DNA of 57,899 bases, taken from Opitutia bacterium. Its GTDB lineage: Bacteria; Verrucomicrobiota; Verrucomicrobiia; Opitutales; JABJCN01. This document shows positions 44,717 through 54,139 of this stretch, piece by piece. Position numbers and translations under genes: made by a program. Positions within the stretch are counted from its first letter, which is position 1. The number at the start of each line of letters is the position of its first letter. The DNA lies in contig JABJCN010000008.1 in NCBI GenBank assembly GCA_018668635.1, positions 8,001 to 65,899 of the forward strand. Direction: 5' to 3'. Below the pieces are notes generated by a model, which was not told the DNA's origin, made no database searches, and saw nothing but the letters and a program-made list of their open reading frames with translations.

Positions 44717-45828
44717 CCATTGCATCCTTAATAAAACGAAAGTCGGAGTTGCTTCATGGTGGTGCTGGACCTGTCCCTATTGTTTTAAGCACACGGATTC
44801 GCTTAGCTCGAAATCTTCGGAATCAGCCTTTCCCGGGATGGGCCAAAGTGGCACAAAAATGCGAAATCCTGTCGCAATCAAGTGAGACCTTACGTGAAGT
44901 GCCCAGCCTGAAAACAGCAACATTTTTTAACATCGAGGACTTGGCAGATACTGAGAAGCACATTCTTGTTGAGCGGCACTTGATCAGTCGAGAGCTCTCT
45001 GAGTCCAGTCATTCCGCTGGTGTTCTTGTTGGTCGAAACCAGTCCTGTTCAATCATGGTTAACGAGGAGGATCATCTCCGCATTCAGGTTCTTCGAAATG
45101 GCTTCGACCTTGAAAAAACCTGGAAAACCATTGACAGTCTTGACTCCAAAATGGAAGAGCGACTCGACTATGCATTTGCACAGCAACTGGGTTATCTGAC
45201 TGCCTGTCCAACTAATTTGGGAACTGGGATGCGTGCTTCTGTGATGATGCATCTTCCGGGTCTCTATATTTCTAATCAAATCGAAAAGGTCATACGTGCT
45301 GTCAATCAACTAGGTATGGTTGTCCGTGGCCTCTTCGGTGAGGGTTCTGATGCAATTGGGAGTATTTTTCAGATTTCCAATCAACAGACCCTTGGCGAGT
45401 CGGAGAAAGAGATTCTCGCCCGCCTCCGGAAAGTTTTGACTGAAATTGTTCATCACGAGTGCAATGCACGAATGGTTCTTATTGAGAGTGATCGTCTCAA
45501 GCTTATGGATAAAATCGGACGTGGATATGGTGTTCTACGTAATAGTCATCTGCTTAATTCAAAGGAATCTATGAGCCTTCTTTCACTTATGCGGTTTGCT
45601 GTGGACCTTGGTATGTTACCTGAGGAGAATCGTTCACTTGTTGACCAACTTTTTATGGAAAGCCAACCCGGTCATATTCAGTACAATCTCACAGGTGAAT
45701 CAGGGTCTGATGAACGAGATTTTTACAGAGCCAGTCTATTGCGGAAGGCCTTCACCAAGTTGCCTGAATTAAATTTTGACATCCTGTTAGAGCAGGACTT
45801 TACTAAACTTTTCCCGGAAGGATTATGA
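44713..45828 (+). CDS. mcsB: protein-arginine kinase McsB
   Basis: Phosphorylates arginine side chains, tagging proteins for ClpCP. 371 residues of phosphagen-kinase fold: LSTRIRLARNLRNQPFP near the start, NEEDHLRIQ (the catalytic-Glu/His region), and TACPTNLGTGMRASV (the nucleotide/guanidine loop). The C-terminal RDFYRA at 335-340 matches the RDXXRA allosteric phospho-arginine pocket that defines McsB. It is translationally coupled to both neighbours. Confidence 0.95.
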   Translation: MTIASLIKRKSELLHGGAGPVPIVLSTRIRLARNLRNQPFPGWAKVAQKCEILSQSSETLREVPSLKTATFFNIEDLADTEKHILVERHLISRELSESSHSAGVLVGRNQSCSIMVNEEDHLRIQVLRNGFDLEKTWKTIDSLDSKMEERLDYAFAQQLGYLTACPTNLGTGMRASVMMHLPGLYISNQIEKVIRAVNQLGMVVRGLFGEGSDAIGSIFQISNQQTLGESEKEILARLRKVLTEIVHHECNARMVLIESDRLKLMDKIGRGYGVLRNSHLLNSKESMSLLSLMRFAVDLGMLPEENRSLVDQLFMESQPGHIQYNLTGESGSDERDFYRASLLRKAFTKLPELNFDILLEQDFTKLFPEGL

Positions 45829-48299
45829 ACAACTTTACACCTCGCGCCCAACAAGTACTGGCACTCGCTAGAAAGGAGTCTGACAGGTTTCACCATAATT
45901 ATGTTGGAACTGAGCACCTTCTTCTTGGCCTCATTCATCTCGGGCAAGGAGTTGCCGTTAACGTTCTTGTGAAAATGGGCCTCGACTTGGATACTGTCCG
46001 TGCTGAAGTCGAAAAACAAGTCGCGTCCACCGGTGGAGAGGATAAACCTTCCGGAAATATACCATACACTCCTCGTGTTAAAAAGGTTCTTGCTTTGGCG
46101 TCAAAGGAAGCCAAGGCCCTGAGCCACAGTTACGTAGGAACCGAGCATATTTTACTCGGCTTACTTCGAGAAGGCGAAGGCGTAGCATCAACAGTTCTCA
46201 GGTCGCTCAACATTGACATCGAGCGTTGTCGACACGAAATCCTTTCTGAATTAGACCCCAGCTTTACTTCAGAAGGTGAAGCCGCATCTGTCGGCGGTCC
46301 TGGTGAAGACAAAAAAGAATCTAAAACTCCTGCCTTAAAAACTTTTGGCAGAGATTTAACTGAATTAGCCCGAAAGGGTGAAATGGACCCTGTGATCGGT
46401 CGCAAGGATGAAATTCGCCGTGTTGTTCAGATTCTTTGTCGCCGCACAAAAAACAATCCAGTACTCATTGGTGAGGCTGGTGTTGGTAAGACAGCCATTG
46501 TTGAAGGTCTGGCTCAAGAGATTGCAACGGGTGTCGTCCCCGAAATATTGCTTGATAAGCGTGTTGTAACTCTTGACTTGGCATTAATGGTTGCGGGAAC
46601 CAAATATCGGGGTCAGTTCGAAGAGCGTATTAAAGCGGTTATGGATGAGATTCGCCGTGCCAAAAATATTATTCTCTTTATTGACGAGCTACATACTATT
46701 GTCGGCGCTGGTGCTGCTGAAGGAGCCATGGACGCTTCAAATATTTTCAAGCCTGCGCTCAGTCGAGGCGAGATGCAATGTATCGGTGCCACTACATTGG
46801 CTGAATATCGTAAATACATCGAAAAGGATGGTGCTTTGGATCGTCGTTTTCAATCAGTTAAAGTAGAGGCTCCTTCTCAGGCTGACGCTTTTCTTATCCT
46901 CAAGGGCATTCGCCACAAATATGAAGAGCATCACAAGGTTACCTTTAGCGATGAGGCGCTTTGGTCTTCAGTCAAACTTTCAGATCGTTATATATCTGGT
47001 AGGTTTCTGCCAGATAAAGCTATTGATGTCCTAGACGAAGCCGGAGCTCGTGCTCGGATAGATGCACTGCAACGCCCGCCAGAGATTGAAGAGATCTCAC
47101 GTGAGATTGAAGAAGTTTGTGCTCTCAAAGATGAAGCTATCAGTAAGCAGGATTTTGAGCAGGCAGCCAAGCACCGCGATAACGAAAAGCAACTTCGTGC
47201 CAAGCGTGAGGATACGCTTGAGGATTGGAAGAAAACACGAGAAGAACAGAAGATTGTTGTGGGAGAAGATGAAATGTTACAAGTTGTCTCTGATACGACT
47301 GGCATTCCTCTGAGCCGAATGGAGAAGAAAGAGAATGCAAAGTTGTTGGAACTCGGCAATGAACTTCAAAATGAAGTCATTGGCCAGGAACAGGCAACAA
47401 GTGTAATTGCCAAGGCTCTTCAACGTTCCCGTGCCAACTTAAAAGATCCCAAGCGTCCAATCGGATCATTCCTCTTTATGGGTCCCACTGGTGTCGGAAA
47501 GACTCATCTGGCAAAGGTTTTGGCTGCGCACATGTTTGGTGAGCAAGATGCTCTCATACAGCTTGATATGTCAGAGTACATGGAAAAGTTTGCGGTGTCT
47601 CGACTGATTGGTTCCCCTCCGGGTTACATCGGGTACGAGGAAGGTGGTCAGTTAACCGAGGCCATCAGACGCAAACCCTATGCGGTTGTTCTTTTTGATG
47701 AAATTGAAAAAGCCCATCCTGATGTAGTACAGATTCTCCTTCAGATACTTGAGGATGGCCGACTTACTGATGGACTTGGTCGCAAAGTAGATTTTCGTAA
47801 CACAATTCTCATTATGACTTCTAATGTCGGGGCAAACATTTTACAAAAGGATTCCTCACTTGGATTTGGCCTAGGTGATTCTAATTCTAATTTTGAGGGT
47901 ATCAAGGACAAGATCAATGAAGAAGCTAAAAAATTCTTCAAGCCGGAGTTTCTCAACAGACTCAGCGAATCCATTGTCTTCCACCCTCTCACTCAGGAGC
48001 ACATGACAAAGATTGTGGATTTGGAAATTGATAAGGTTGCCACACGTCTCGCTGAACAGGATAGGAAGATTCAGGTTTCTCAGGAAGCAAAGGTTTTCCT
48101 TGTTGAACATGGGTGGGATGAAAAAAATGGTGCCAGACCTCTACGGCGAGCTATCGAGCGTTACCTTGAAAACAGTTTAGCTGAAGCCATACTTTCTGGT
48201 GCGATTAATGAGGATGAACCGATTTCAGTCATAGTAAAGGGTGACATACTTGCTTTTGAGCAGGAACAAGAAATTTCAGAAGAAGTTTCTCCTGATTAG
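45825..48299 (+). CDS. clpC: AAA+ unfoldase ClpC
   Basis: Hsp100 ATPase that unfolds clients for ClpP. 824 residues: two N-terminal Clp repeats (about 3-65 and 78-140, both with the [12 protein letters not shown] or [12 protein letters not shown] motif), AAA1 with Walker A GEAGVGKT (about 216-223), a middle region with a UVR motif ([18 protein letters not shown]), and AAA2 with Walker A GPTGVGKT (about 552-559). A ClpP-binding LGF tripeptide lies in SSLGFGLGD. The N-domain should bind phospho-arginine as in Bacillus. It begins within the mcsB stop, and a clear terminator follows. Confidence 0.97.
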   Translation: MNNFTPRAQQVLALARKESDRFHHNYVGTEHLLLGLIHLGQGVAVNVLVKMGLDLDTVRAEVEKQVASTGGEDKPSGNIPYTPRVKKVLALASKEAKALSHSYVGTEHILLGLLREGEGVASTVLRSLNIDIERCRHEILSELDPSFTSEGEAASVGGPGEDKKESKTPALKTFGRDLTELARKGEMDPVIGRKDEIRRVVQILCRRTKNNPVLIGEAGVGKTAIVEGLAQEIATGVVPEILLDKRVVTLDLALMVAGTKYRGQFEERIKAVMDEIRRAKNIILFIDELHTIVGAGAAEGAMDASNIFKPALSRGEMQCIGATTLAEYRKYIEKDGALDRRFQSVKVEAPSQADAFLILKGIRHKYEEHHKVTFSDEALWSSVKLSDRYISGRFLPDKAIDVLDEAGARARIDALQRPPEIEEISREIEEVCALKDEAISKQDFEQAAKHRDNEKQLRAKREDTLEDWKKTREEQKIVVGEDEMLQVVSDTTGIPLSRMEKKENAKLLELGNELQNEVIGQEQATSVIAKALQRSRANLKDPKRPIGSFLFMGPTGVGKTHLAKVLAAHMFGEQDALIQLDMSEYMEKFAVSRLIGSPPGYIGYEEGGQLTEAIRRKPYAVVLFDEIEKAHPDVVQILLQILEDGRLTDGLGRKVDFRNTILIMTSNVGANILQKDSSLGFGLGDSNSNFEGIKDKINEEAKKFFKPEFLNRLSESIVFHPLTQEHMTKIVDLEIDKVATRLAEQDRKIQVSQEAKVFLVEHGWDEKNGARPLRRAIERYLENSLAEAILSGAINEDEPISVIVKGDILAFEQEQEISEEVSPD

Positions 48300-48328
48300 T
48301 TAGACCTTTGGAATCTGGTTTTATTGAC

Positions 48329-48355
48329 TATCGGTATTTCTAACCGATATTTTTT
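48329..48355 (+). terminator. rho-independent terminator of the mcsA-mcsB-clpC operon
   Basis: TATCGGT (48329-48335) pairs perfectly with ACCGATA (48343-48349) around a 7-base loop and runs directly into six T's (48350-48355). It lies 30 bp after the clpC stop. This is the clearest intrinsic terminator in the window. Confidence 0.8.
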
Positions 48356-48477
48356 GCATAAAAACAACTTGTTATAACATTCTATACATGAAACCAAGTT
48401 TGCCAGTAGAGTACCACCTTGTAAATGAACACACTTTCTAATACTCAACATTTAACGATTCATGAACCCGTTCATTG

Positions 48478-48879
48478 ATGAGGACTTCTAAGCAATTGCA
48501 CTCATTCGTGACAGCTGAACAGCATAAAACGCTCATGCAGAGCGACATAACTCGCCGGCAATTTGTTCGAAAATCAATGTTTCGCTCTCTTCTTCAATGG
48601 GAGGCGGTTTATCACGCTTCTTCCCTTAATCGATTCCCATCAGGATTTGCCGAAAACCCAATTAAAAAACCAATGAGATTTAAAAAACCAATACGAACCA
48701 ATCATGCTTTCTCTGATAAAGAGACTTTCCCGCGGGCAATTACTCCTGACAGTTTTATAAATATGATTCAACAGCATAAGTGGTTTGAATCAGAAAAAAT
48801 GGGACAAGATATTGGCTTGGAGACAGCCATAAAAGACTGGATTGGTAGATATGGGAGTAAGATCCGCGTTCGAACTTAA
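48478..48879 (+). CDS. small basic protein of unknown function
   Basis: 133 residues from the ATG at 48478 (a TTG lies one codon earlier). Not recognised with confidence. It is rich in Lys/Arg/Phe, with no signal or membrane helix. The front holds SDITRRQFVRKSMFRSLLQW, probably an amphipathic helix; the middle is Lys/Pro-rich; the end, HKWFESEKMGQDIGLETA followed by IKDWIGRYG, resembles a short HxW-x-SE-x-x-G-x-D(I/V)G segment I recall from DUF4032-type proteins. That resemblance is tentative. It stands alone between the clpC terminator and ndk. Confidence 0.6.
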   Translation: MRTSKQLHSFVTAEQHKTLMQSDITRRQFVRKSMFRSLLQWEAVYHASSLNRFPSGFAENPIKKPMRFKKPIRTNHAFSDKETFPRAITPDSFINMIQQHKWFESEKMGQDIGLETAIKDWIGRYGSKIRVRT

Positions 48880-48949
48880 TTGCATATATTAACTGATTCT
48901 TCCCTTTTATCAGGTTCCTTTATCTAAACTTTGAACCCCCAAATATCTC

Positions 48950-49351
48950 GTGGAAAAGACACTAGTTATCCTTAAGCCGGACTGTATGGAAAATCGATGT
49001 GCAGGGAATGTTATTTCCCGTTTTGAAAAGGAGGGTTTCGCAATTTTTGACTGTAAATTAGTTCAACTATCCTCTCCTATTCTTGAAGAGCACTATGCTC
49101 ACATCCGCCAACTAGAGCATGTTTTCCCAATGCTCGTTGACTTTATGAGTAGTCGCCCAGTTATGGTGATGATTTTACAAGGAGATAATGTTATCATGCG
49201 AATTCGTGACTTGCTTGGTCCTACTGATCCTGCTGAGGCCTCGGATGGAACTATTCGTGGAGACTTTGGTGTTGATAAAACTAGGAATGTTGCCCATGCA
49301 TCAGACAGTCTGGAAAGTGCCGTTGTCGAGATTCGCCGTTTCTTTGGATGA
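48950..49351 (+). CDS. ndk: nucleoside diphosphate kinase
   Basis: Equilibrates nucleoside di- and triphosphates through a phosphohistidine. The start is GTG at 48950 and the product has 133 residues. Seen: TLVILKPDC (Lys near the phosphate site), FMSSRPVMVMIL, the IRGDFG loop, and the catalytic H116 in RNVAHASDS, where most family members have HGSDS. The Ala for Gly next to the catalytic histidine and KPDC for KPDG are mild departures; all key residues are kept. Confidence 0.93.
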   Translation: MEKTLVILKPDCMENRCAGNVISRFEKEGFAIFDCKLVQLSSPILEEHYAHIRQLEHVFPMLVDFMSSRPVMVMILQGDNVIMRIRDLLGPTDPAEASDGTIRGDFGVDKTRNVAHASDSLESAVVEIRRFFG

Positions 49352-49399
49352 GTGTTTAAACTCTACTTTTCGTTGATGATGAAATTTAGATTAGTTAAA

Positions 49400-49873
49400 C
49401 TACTGTTTTTTTAATAGGCATACTGCTTGAGCTGCAATAGCCATTCCTTGCCCCAGATCACCAACCCCTTCATTTGTCGTTGCCTTTATTCCGATGGCGT
49501 TTTCTGGAAGACCAAGAGTCTTAGACAGTCTTTTCTTAATTATGGGCATATACGTACCCAGATGCGGTTCTTCAGCAATTAAGGTGCTGTCAGCGTTTAC
49601 CAATCGGAAGCCTTTTTTTTCTACTTCAGCAACTACACGCTTAAGAATCTTCTGTGAGTCGATTCCCTCTATGCTTGGGTCTGTATTCGGGAAATAAAAC
49701 CCAATATCTGGCAACCCTGCTGCGCCTAAAATTGAATCGGCAATTGCATGGCTCAAAACATCTGCATCTGAGTGGCCCAATAACCCCTTGGGGTATGTGA
49801 TTTTAACTCCTCCAAGAATCAATGGTCTCCCTTCAACAAGGCGATGGATATCATAACCGGTACCGATTCGCAT
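49400..49873 (-). CDS. ispF: 2-C-methyl-D-erythritol 2,4-cyclodiphosphate synthase
   Basis: MEP-pathway cyclase. The ATG at 49873 shares one base with the ispD stop (TGATG) and gives 157 residues starting MRIGTGYDIHRL, the standard beginning; an upstream in-frame start at 49906 would add 11 residues overlapping ispD. Metal ligands are D8 and H10 in GYDIHRL and the histidine in HSDADVLSHAIAD; the substrate loop is DIGFYFPNTDP. It is transcribed with ispD and pyrF and is convergent with ndk. Confidence 0.95.
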   Translation of the reverse strand: MRIGTGYDIHRLVEGRPLILGGVKITYPKGLLGHSDADVLSHAIADSILGAAGLPDIGFYFPNTDPSIEGIDSQKILKRVVAEVEKKGFRLVNADSTLIAEEPHLGTYMPIIKKRLSKTLGLPENAIGIKATTNEGVGDLGQGMAIAAQAVCLLKKQ

Positions 49874-50574
49874 CAATTCTCTCTCCCCAGTAAAAAAGCC
49901 AGCCAATCAATATCAGCCGGCGTGGTTAATTTTGGATTTGGTTTTGCGTTTTCCAGAAGTGAAATCTTTTTTCCTGTCAATCCGAATGCAGATGCATCGT
50001 CTGTGATGTGTATGCCTTGACTCATGGCTAATTTGTAAGCTTCGTTGATTTCGCTGAACCGAAATACTTGTGGGGTTTCCATTCCCCATAAACCATTTCT
50101 TGAAACTTCCTCCAAGGAGAAAGGGGCTTCGCCTGTTGCTCTCTTTATGGTGTCAACAATCCTGTGGGCTGCACAGGATGCGCCATGCTTTCTTGCGTCG
50201 AAGAAGAGTTCATTGAGTAGTTTTATCGATATTGCAGGACGGGCACAGTCATGAATAAATACAAACTCTGGATATTCTTGAAATGCATTGAACCCATGGT
50301 GTACCGAGTCCATGCGTTCATTCCCTCCGATTACCCAAGAGATTCTGGGCATATCTGGAAAATCAACTTTGCTTAGAATAGTTTCCAAGGCTCTACGTTG
50401 GTTTTTATCCCGATGGACAATCACCATTTCATTGAACAATCCTGACTCACAGAAGACTTCAACTGAATATTGGAAAACTGGTTTTCCATTGAGAGTATAT
50501 AGGATTTTATCTTCCACTTGACCTCGCATGCGCTGGCCAGAACCTCCTGTTAGCAAAATGCCGCCGTTACTCAT
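49873..50574 (-). CDS. ispD: 2-C-methyl-D-erythritol 4-phosphate cytidylyltransferase
   Basis: Third MEP-pathway step, making CDP-methylerythritol. 233 residues. The nucleotide-binding loop is GGILLTGGSGQRM with the following lysine in EDKILYTLNGKPV. Later family segments are VIGGNERMDSV, FIHDCARPAIS and LWGMETPQVFR. The start codon lies within the last eight bases of pyrF, so the two are probably coupled; the stop overlaps ispF by one base. Confidence 0.94.
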   Translation of the reverse strand: MSNGGILLTGGSGQRMRGQVEDKILYTLNGKPVFQYSVEVFCESGLFNEMVIVHRDKNQRRALETILSKVDFPDMPRISWVIGGNERMDSVHHGFNAFQEYPEFVFIHDCARPAISIKLLNELFFDARKHGASCAAHRIVDTIKRATGEAPFSLEEVSRNGLWGMETPQVFRFSEINEAYKLAMSQGIHITDDASAFGLTGKKISLLENAKPNPKLTTPADIDWLAFLLGREN

Positions 50575-51301
50575 TTAGGGACTGGGCAAGTTCTTCTCTT
50601 ATCCTTAAGGTTGCCTCATGTGGGTTCATTGCGTTTAGAATCGGACGGCCAACCACGATAAAGCTAGATCCTGATTTAGCGGCATCAGTCGGGTTCATAA
50701 CTCGTTTTTGATCATCCATTTTGCATTTACTCGGTCTAATTCCCGGTGTTATTAGCAATGGGTTCTTTCCTAGGCTTTCCCTTAGGATATTGAGCTCCAG
50801 TGGGGAGCATACCAGCCCGTCTGCACCGGATTTAACCGCCATTTCCCCCATTGCACAAACTCTTTTAGAAATGGGCCCTTGAAGTCCAATTTCTCCAAGA
50901 ATAGCATTGTTTATAGAGGTAAGTATGGTAACAGCGATTATCTTTGGCTTGTTACTCAATTTGTCCCTCGCTTTTTTGGCTACAGCAAGCATTTCTGGTC
51001 CGCCGGACGCGTGTAATGTGAGCATTTCCACCGGGCAGTCTGCTAGACTGCCAATGGCGCTGGCGACAGTATTCGGGATGTCATGCAGTTTTAGGTCTAG
51101 AAAGATTCGGTAATTTCGAGATGCTACTTCATTTAAAAATTTCGGTCCCCACCTGATGAACATTTGTAGTCCCACTTTAACCCAGTTAAGGCCGTTATCA
51201 ATTTTATCCAACAAAGCTAGGGCATCCGCCTTATCCTCCATATCGAGAGCAAGAATCAAATCGCATCCAGCTCGATTGGCCTGTACTGTTTTGGTTTTCA
51301 T
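50567..51301 (-). CDS. pyrF: orotidine 5'-phosphate decarboxylase
   Basis: Last step of UMP synthesis. The ATG at 51301 gives 244 residues starting MKTKTVQANRAGC, close to the first barrel strand LILALD; longer forms from 51331 or 51349 would overlap the divergent ispE start. The catalytic Lys-Asp array is FLDLKLHDIPNT, followed by LTLHASGG, the LITPGIRPS strand and the phosphate-binding VVGRPIL. It is first in a leftward pyrF-ispD-ispF transcript, which joins pyrimidine and isoprenoid genes. Confidence 0.94.
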   Translation of the reverse strand: MKTKTVQANRAGCDLILALDMEDKADALALLDKIDNGLNWVKVGLQMFIRWGPKFLNEVASRNYRIFLDLKLHDIPNTVASAIGSLADCPVEMLTLHASGGPEMLAVAKKARDKLSNKPKIIAVTILTSINNAILGEIGLQGPISKRVCAMGEMAVKSGADGLVCSPLELNILRESLGKNPLLITPGIRPSKCKMDDQKRVMNPTDAAKSGSSFIVVGRPILNAMNPHEATLRIREELAQSLNE

Positions 51302-51334
51302 TTTGATGCAAAGACCACAATATTCATCCATCCG

Positions 51335-52282
51335 ATGAAAGCGATACAACTTTTTTCACCAGCAAAAATCAATTTATTCCTCGGTGTAATTGGCCTTCGA
51401 GACGATGGTTTTCATGAACTACGGTCTTTAGCCTGTCCGTTGGATTTTGGTGATCATATTTCGTTGGAAATTCATTTGGAGTCCGGCGCAGATTTATTAA
51501 AATGTGATTTCCCCGAGTTGCCTCTTGATCAATCGAACCTCATCCTTCAGGCAGTTTCCTTGCTTAGATCCAAGCTTTCTTTCCCTGGCCGAGTCATTGT
51601 GGATTTGAAGAAGGTGATCCCGATGGGGGCTGGTCTTGGTGGTGGAAGTAGCAATGCTTCTGCGGTATTGTGGGGGCTGAATTCTTTGTTGGGGAATCCC
51701 CTTGAGAGAGAGGCACTTTCTGCACTTGCCGCAGTGCTGGGTTCAGATTGTCCACTTTTCTTGGAAGGTAGCGCCGTGATTATGCGTGGTCGTGGTGATA
51801 AGGTTCTGCCAGTTAATGAATCTGCTCGTAGTCTACTAAAGGACCGCGAAATTTTACTTTTGTTGCCGGATCTTCATGTTTCTACATCATGGGCCTATGA
51901 CCGGTTTCAATGTTTTAACGATTGTTTTGTAAAACAGTCAGTTGCCGAGATGCTTTTTTCTCGTTTTCAAGAAGGAAATATCTCCTTGGAATCTTTTCTA
52001 TTCAACAGTTTCGAGGAGATCGTATTTGATAAATTCACTGGCCTTCAGGCTGCCAAATTGTTGCTGCATGATTTCGATTGTGGCCCAGTCCTTCTTTCCG
52101 GGAGCGGATCCTCCATGTTTATTCTTTTACCCAAATATGGCATTAATGGGGCGATAGAAGGAAAGCTTTTTCAGGTTTTAGAGGACGTCTTCGGTCCGGA
52201 CTTAAAGATTGTCAAAGTACGGCTTGCACCATTTTTTGCCGAACCTTTTAAGTTGCAGACATGCTCCCATGATTATTATTAG
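51335..52282 (+). CDS. ispE: 4-diphosphocytidyl-2-C-methyl-D-erythritol kinase
   Basis: Fourth MEP-pathway step, phosphorylating the 2-OH of CDP-ME. 315 residues, slightly longer than usual because of a helical stretch near 205-240. GHMP-kinase motifs: SPAKINLFLGV, the ATP loop PMGAGLGGGSSNAS and the C-terminal VLLSGSGSSMFI. Its ATG is 33 bp from the pyrF start on the other strand. ptsI follows 36 bp downstream in the same direction. Confidence 0.95.
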   Translation: MKAIQLFSPAKINLFLGVIGLRDDGFHELRSLACPLDFGDHISLEIHLESGADLLKCDFPELPLDQSNLILQAVSLLRSKLSFPGRVIVDLKKVIPMGAGLGGGSSNASAVLWGLNSLLGNPLEREALSALAAVLGSDCPLFLEGSAVIMRGRGDKVLPVNESARSLLKDREILLLLPDLHVSTSWAYDRFQCFNDCFVKQSVAEMLFSRFQEGNISLESFLFNSFEEIVFDKFTGLQAAKLLLHDFDCGPVLLSGSGSSMFILLPKYGINGAIEGKLFQVLEDVFGPDLKIVKVRLAPFFAEPFKLQTCSHDYY

Positions 52283-52318
52283 TGCAAACTTTACCGCCAT
52301 CTTTTAACCTTCAATTTT

Positions 52319-54121
52319 ATGAGTTCCGCAGGAGAACATAAACAGGAATTTATCTTTCGAGGCATCGCCGTATCTCCTGGTGTTGTACATGGGAAGGCTT
52401 ATCTCCTTTCCCGCTTGGAACCTGAAATTCCATCTTATCCAATTTCCTCGGATCAAGTAGACAGTGAAATTGCTCGGTTCGAGGATGCAATTATGACAAC
52501 GCGGCAGCAAATTGCTAATTTACGCGATCAAGTCAGCCAGAAACTAAGTGAGATCGAGGCCCAAATCTTTGATGCTCATCTGCTCGTACTCGAAGATAAG
52601 GCTCTAATTGAGGAGACTGAGGGTGAACTTCGTAAGTCGCTTTATAATATTGAATCTTGCTTCAATCAAATCTCTCAACGCTACATTGACTTTTTCAGTA
52701 ATCTGGAGGATGACTATATTAAGGAGAGGGCAAATGATATTCGCGATGTGACTCGTCGTTTGCTGCGGAATTTAGCTGGCGAAAATCAGCCTAATTTGGC
52801 AAGCCTGTCCGAACCGGGTATACTTATTGCATCCGATATTACGCCCTCTGAAGCTGCCTTAATTGATAAGAATACCGTTCTTGCGATTATTACCGAGCAT
52901 GGCGGTGCGACTGGACATGCCGTAATAATGGCTCGCTCCATGGGGATTCCTGCCATTGTTAACCTATCCAAGGCAACCAGTAGAATCCCCTCTGGTTGCC
53001 AAGTATTAGTTGATGGGTATGAGGGCACGTTAGTGGTTAATCCAACAACCGATACCCTTTTTCGTTATGGTGAAATTCAAGTCCATAAAGATAGTATTCG
53101 CAGGATTTTTCTTTCAGAGTTGGAACACCCCGCTCAGACCACAGATGGTCATGCTGTCGAACTGCTTGCTAACATTGAAGACTCGGAAGATGTCACTCGC
53201 GTAAATGAATCTGGTGCCGAGGGGATTGGGTTATTTCGTAGTGAAGGGCTATATCTTAGGTCCAATGACTTTCCTTCTGAAGACGAACAATTTGAAGAAT
53301 ATGTAAAAGTTGTTCGGGGCATGGAAAGTCGACCTGTGATAATCCGAACACTTGACCTTGGTGGTGACAAGGTTTTGTCCAAAGCAATGGTTGGGCTAGG
53401 AGAGAATAACCCGTTTATGGGGTTCCGAGCCATTCGATTTTGCCTTAAGAATAAGGATGTTTTTAAGACTCAACTGCGGGCACTCCTTCGGGCATCTGCT
53501 GAGGGGAATTTAAAAATTCTCTATCCAATGCTTAGTGGTGTATCTGAATTATTAGAGGCGAACCGACTATTGGAAGAGTCCAAAGATGAACTTCGCCATC
53601 GAGGAGAAAATTTTAACGAAAAGGTTGAGGTCGGCGCTATGATCGAGATACCCAGTGCAGCTCAAGTAGCACCTGAACTGGCCCGTCACAGTGATTTTTT
53701 CTCCATTGGCACTAATGACCTGACCCAGTATCTGCTTGCTGTTGATCGAGTAAATGATGAAGTAGCTCACCTTTACCAACCGGCACATCCTGCTGTAGTT
53801 CGTACGATTAAGCAAATCATCGATGCTGCTAAAGTAGCTAATATCCCGATCGGTGTCTGTGGTGAGATCGCAGGCGAAACCCCTTATGCGGCACTCCTTC
53901 TCGGTCTGGGTCTGCGCGAATTGAGTATTACTCCTCCGAACCTTCCTGAAGTACGTTACATCCTACGCCGCCTTGCATTAAAGGATATGGAAGATCTTGC
54001 CTCAAATGCACTTCAATGTGGGGACCCTCAGGAGGTACAGCAACTCCTTGATATATTTACCAGAGATAAATTAGACCCCCTGCTCAAGGAAGCGATCGGC
54101 AACTTAAAGGCCGAAGAATAA
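52319..54121 (+). CDS. ptsI: phosphoenolpyruvate-protein phosphotransferase (PTS enzyme I)
   Basis: Transfers phosphate from PEP to HPr. 600 residues, single-domain form without a GAF or PTS fusion. The phosphohistidine is H200 in GGATGHAVIMARSMGIPA, where most members have GGRTSH; the PEP site is in GIGLFRSEGLYL, RTLDLGGDK and NPFMGFRAIRFCL; FFSIGTNDLTQYLLAVDR and GVCGEIAGE with the conserved cysteine complete it. No HPr or permease lies in the window, so it may serve a regulatory rather than a sugar-uptake PTS. Confidence 0.94.
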   Translation: MSSAGEHKQEFIFRGIAVSPGVVHGKAYLLSRLEPEIPSYPISSDQVDSEIARFEDAIMTTRQQIANLRDQVSQKLSEIEAQIFDAHLLVLEDKALIEETEGELRKSLYNIESCFNQISQRYIDFFSNLEDDYIKERANDIRDVTRRLLRNLAGENQPNLASLSEPGILIASDITPSEAALIDKNTVLAIITEHGGATGHAVIMARSMGIPAIVNLSKATSRIPSGCQVLVDGYEGTLVVNPTTDTLFRYGEIQVHKDSIRRIFLSELEHPAQTTDGHAVELLANIEDSEDVTRVNESGAEGIGLFRSEGLYLRSNDFPSEDEQFEEYVKVVRGMESRPVIIRTLDLGGDKVLSKAMVGLGENNPFMGFRAIRFCLKNKDVFKTQLRALLRASAEGNLKILYPMLSGVSELLEANRLLEESKDELRHRGENFNEKVEVGAMIEIPSAAQVAPELARHSDFFSIGTNDLTQYLLAVDRVNDEVAHLYQPAHPAVVRTIKQIIDAAKVANIPIGVCGEIAGETPYAALLLGLGLRELSITPPNLPEVRYILRRLALKDMEDLASNALQCGDPQEVQQLLDIFTRDKLDPLLKEAIGNLKAEE

Positions 54122-54139
54122 AAATACAGAGGCTATCTT

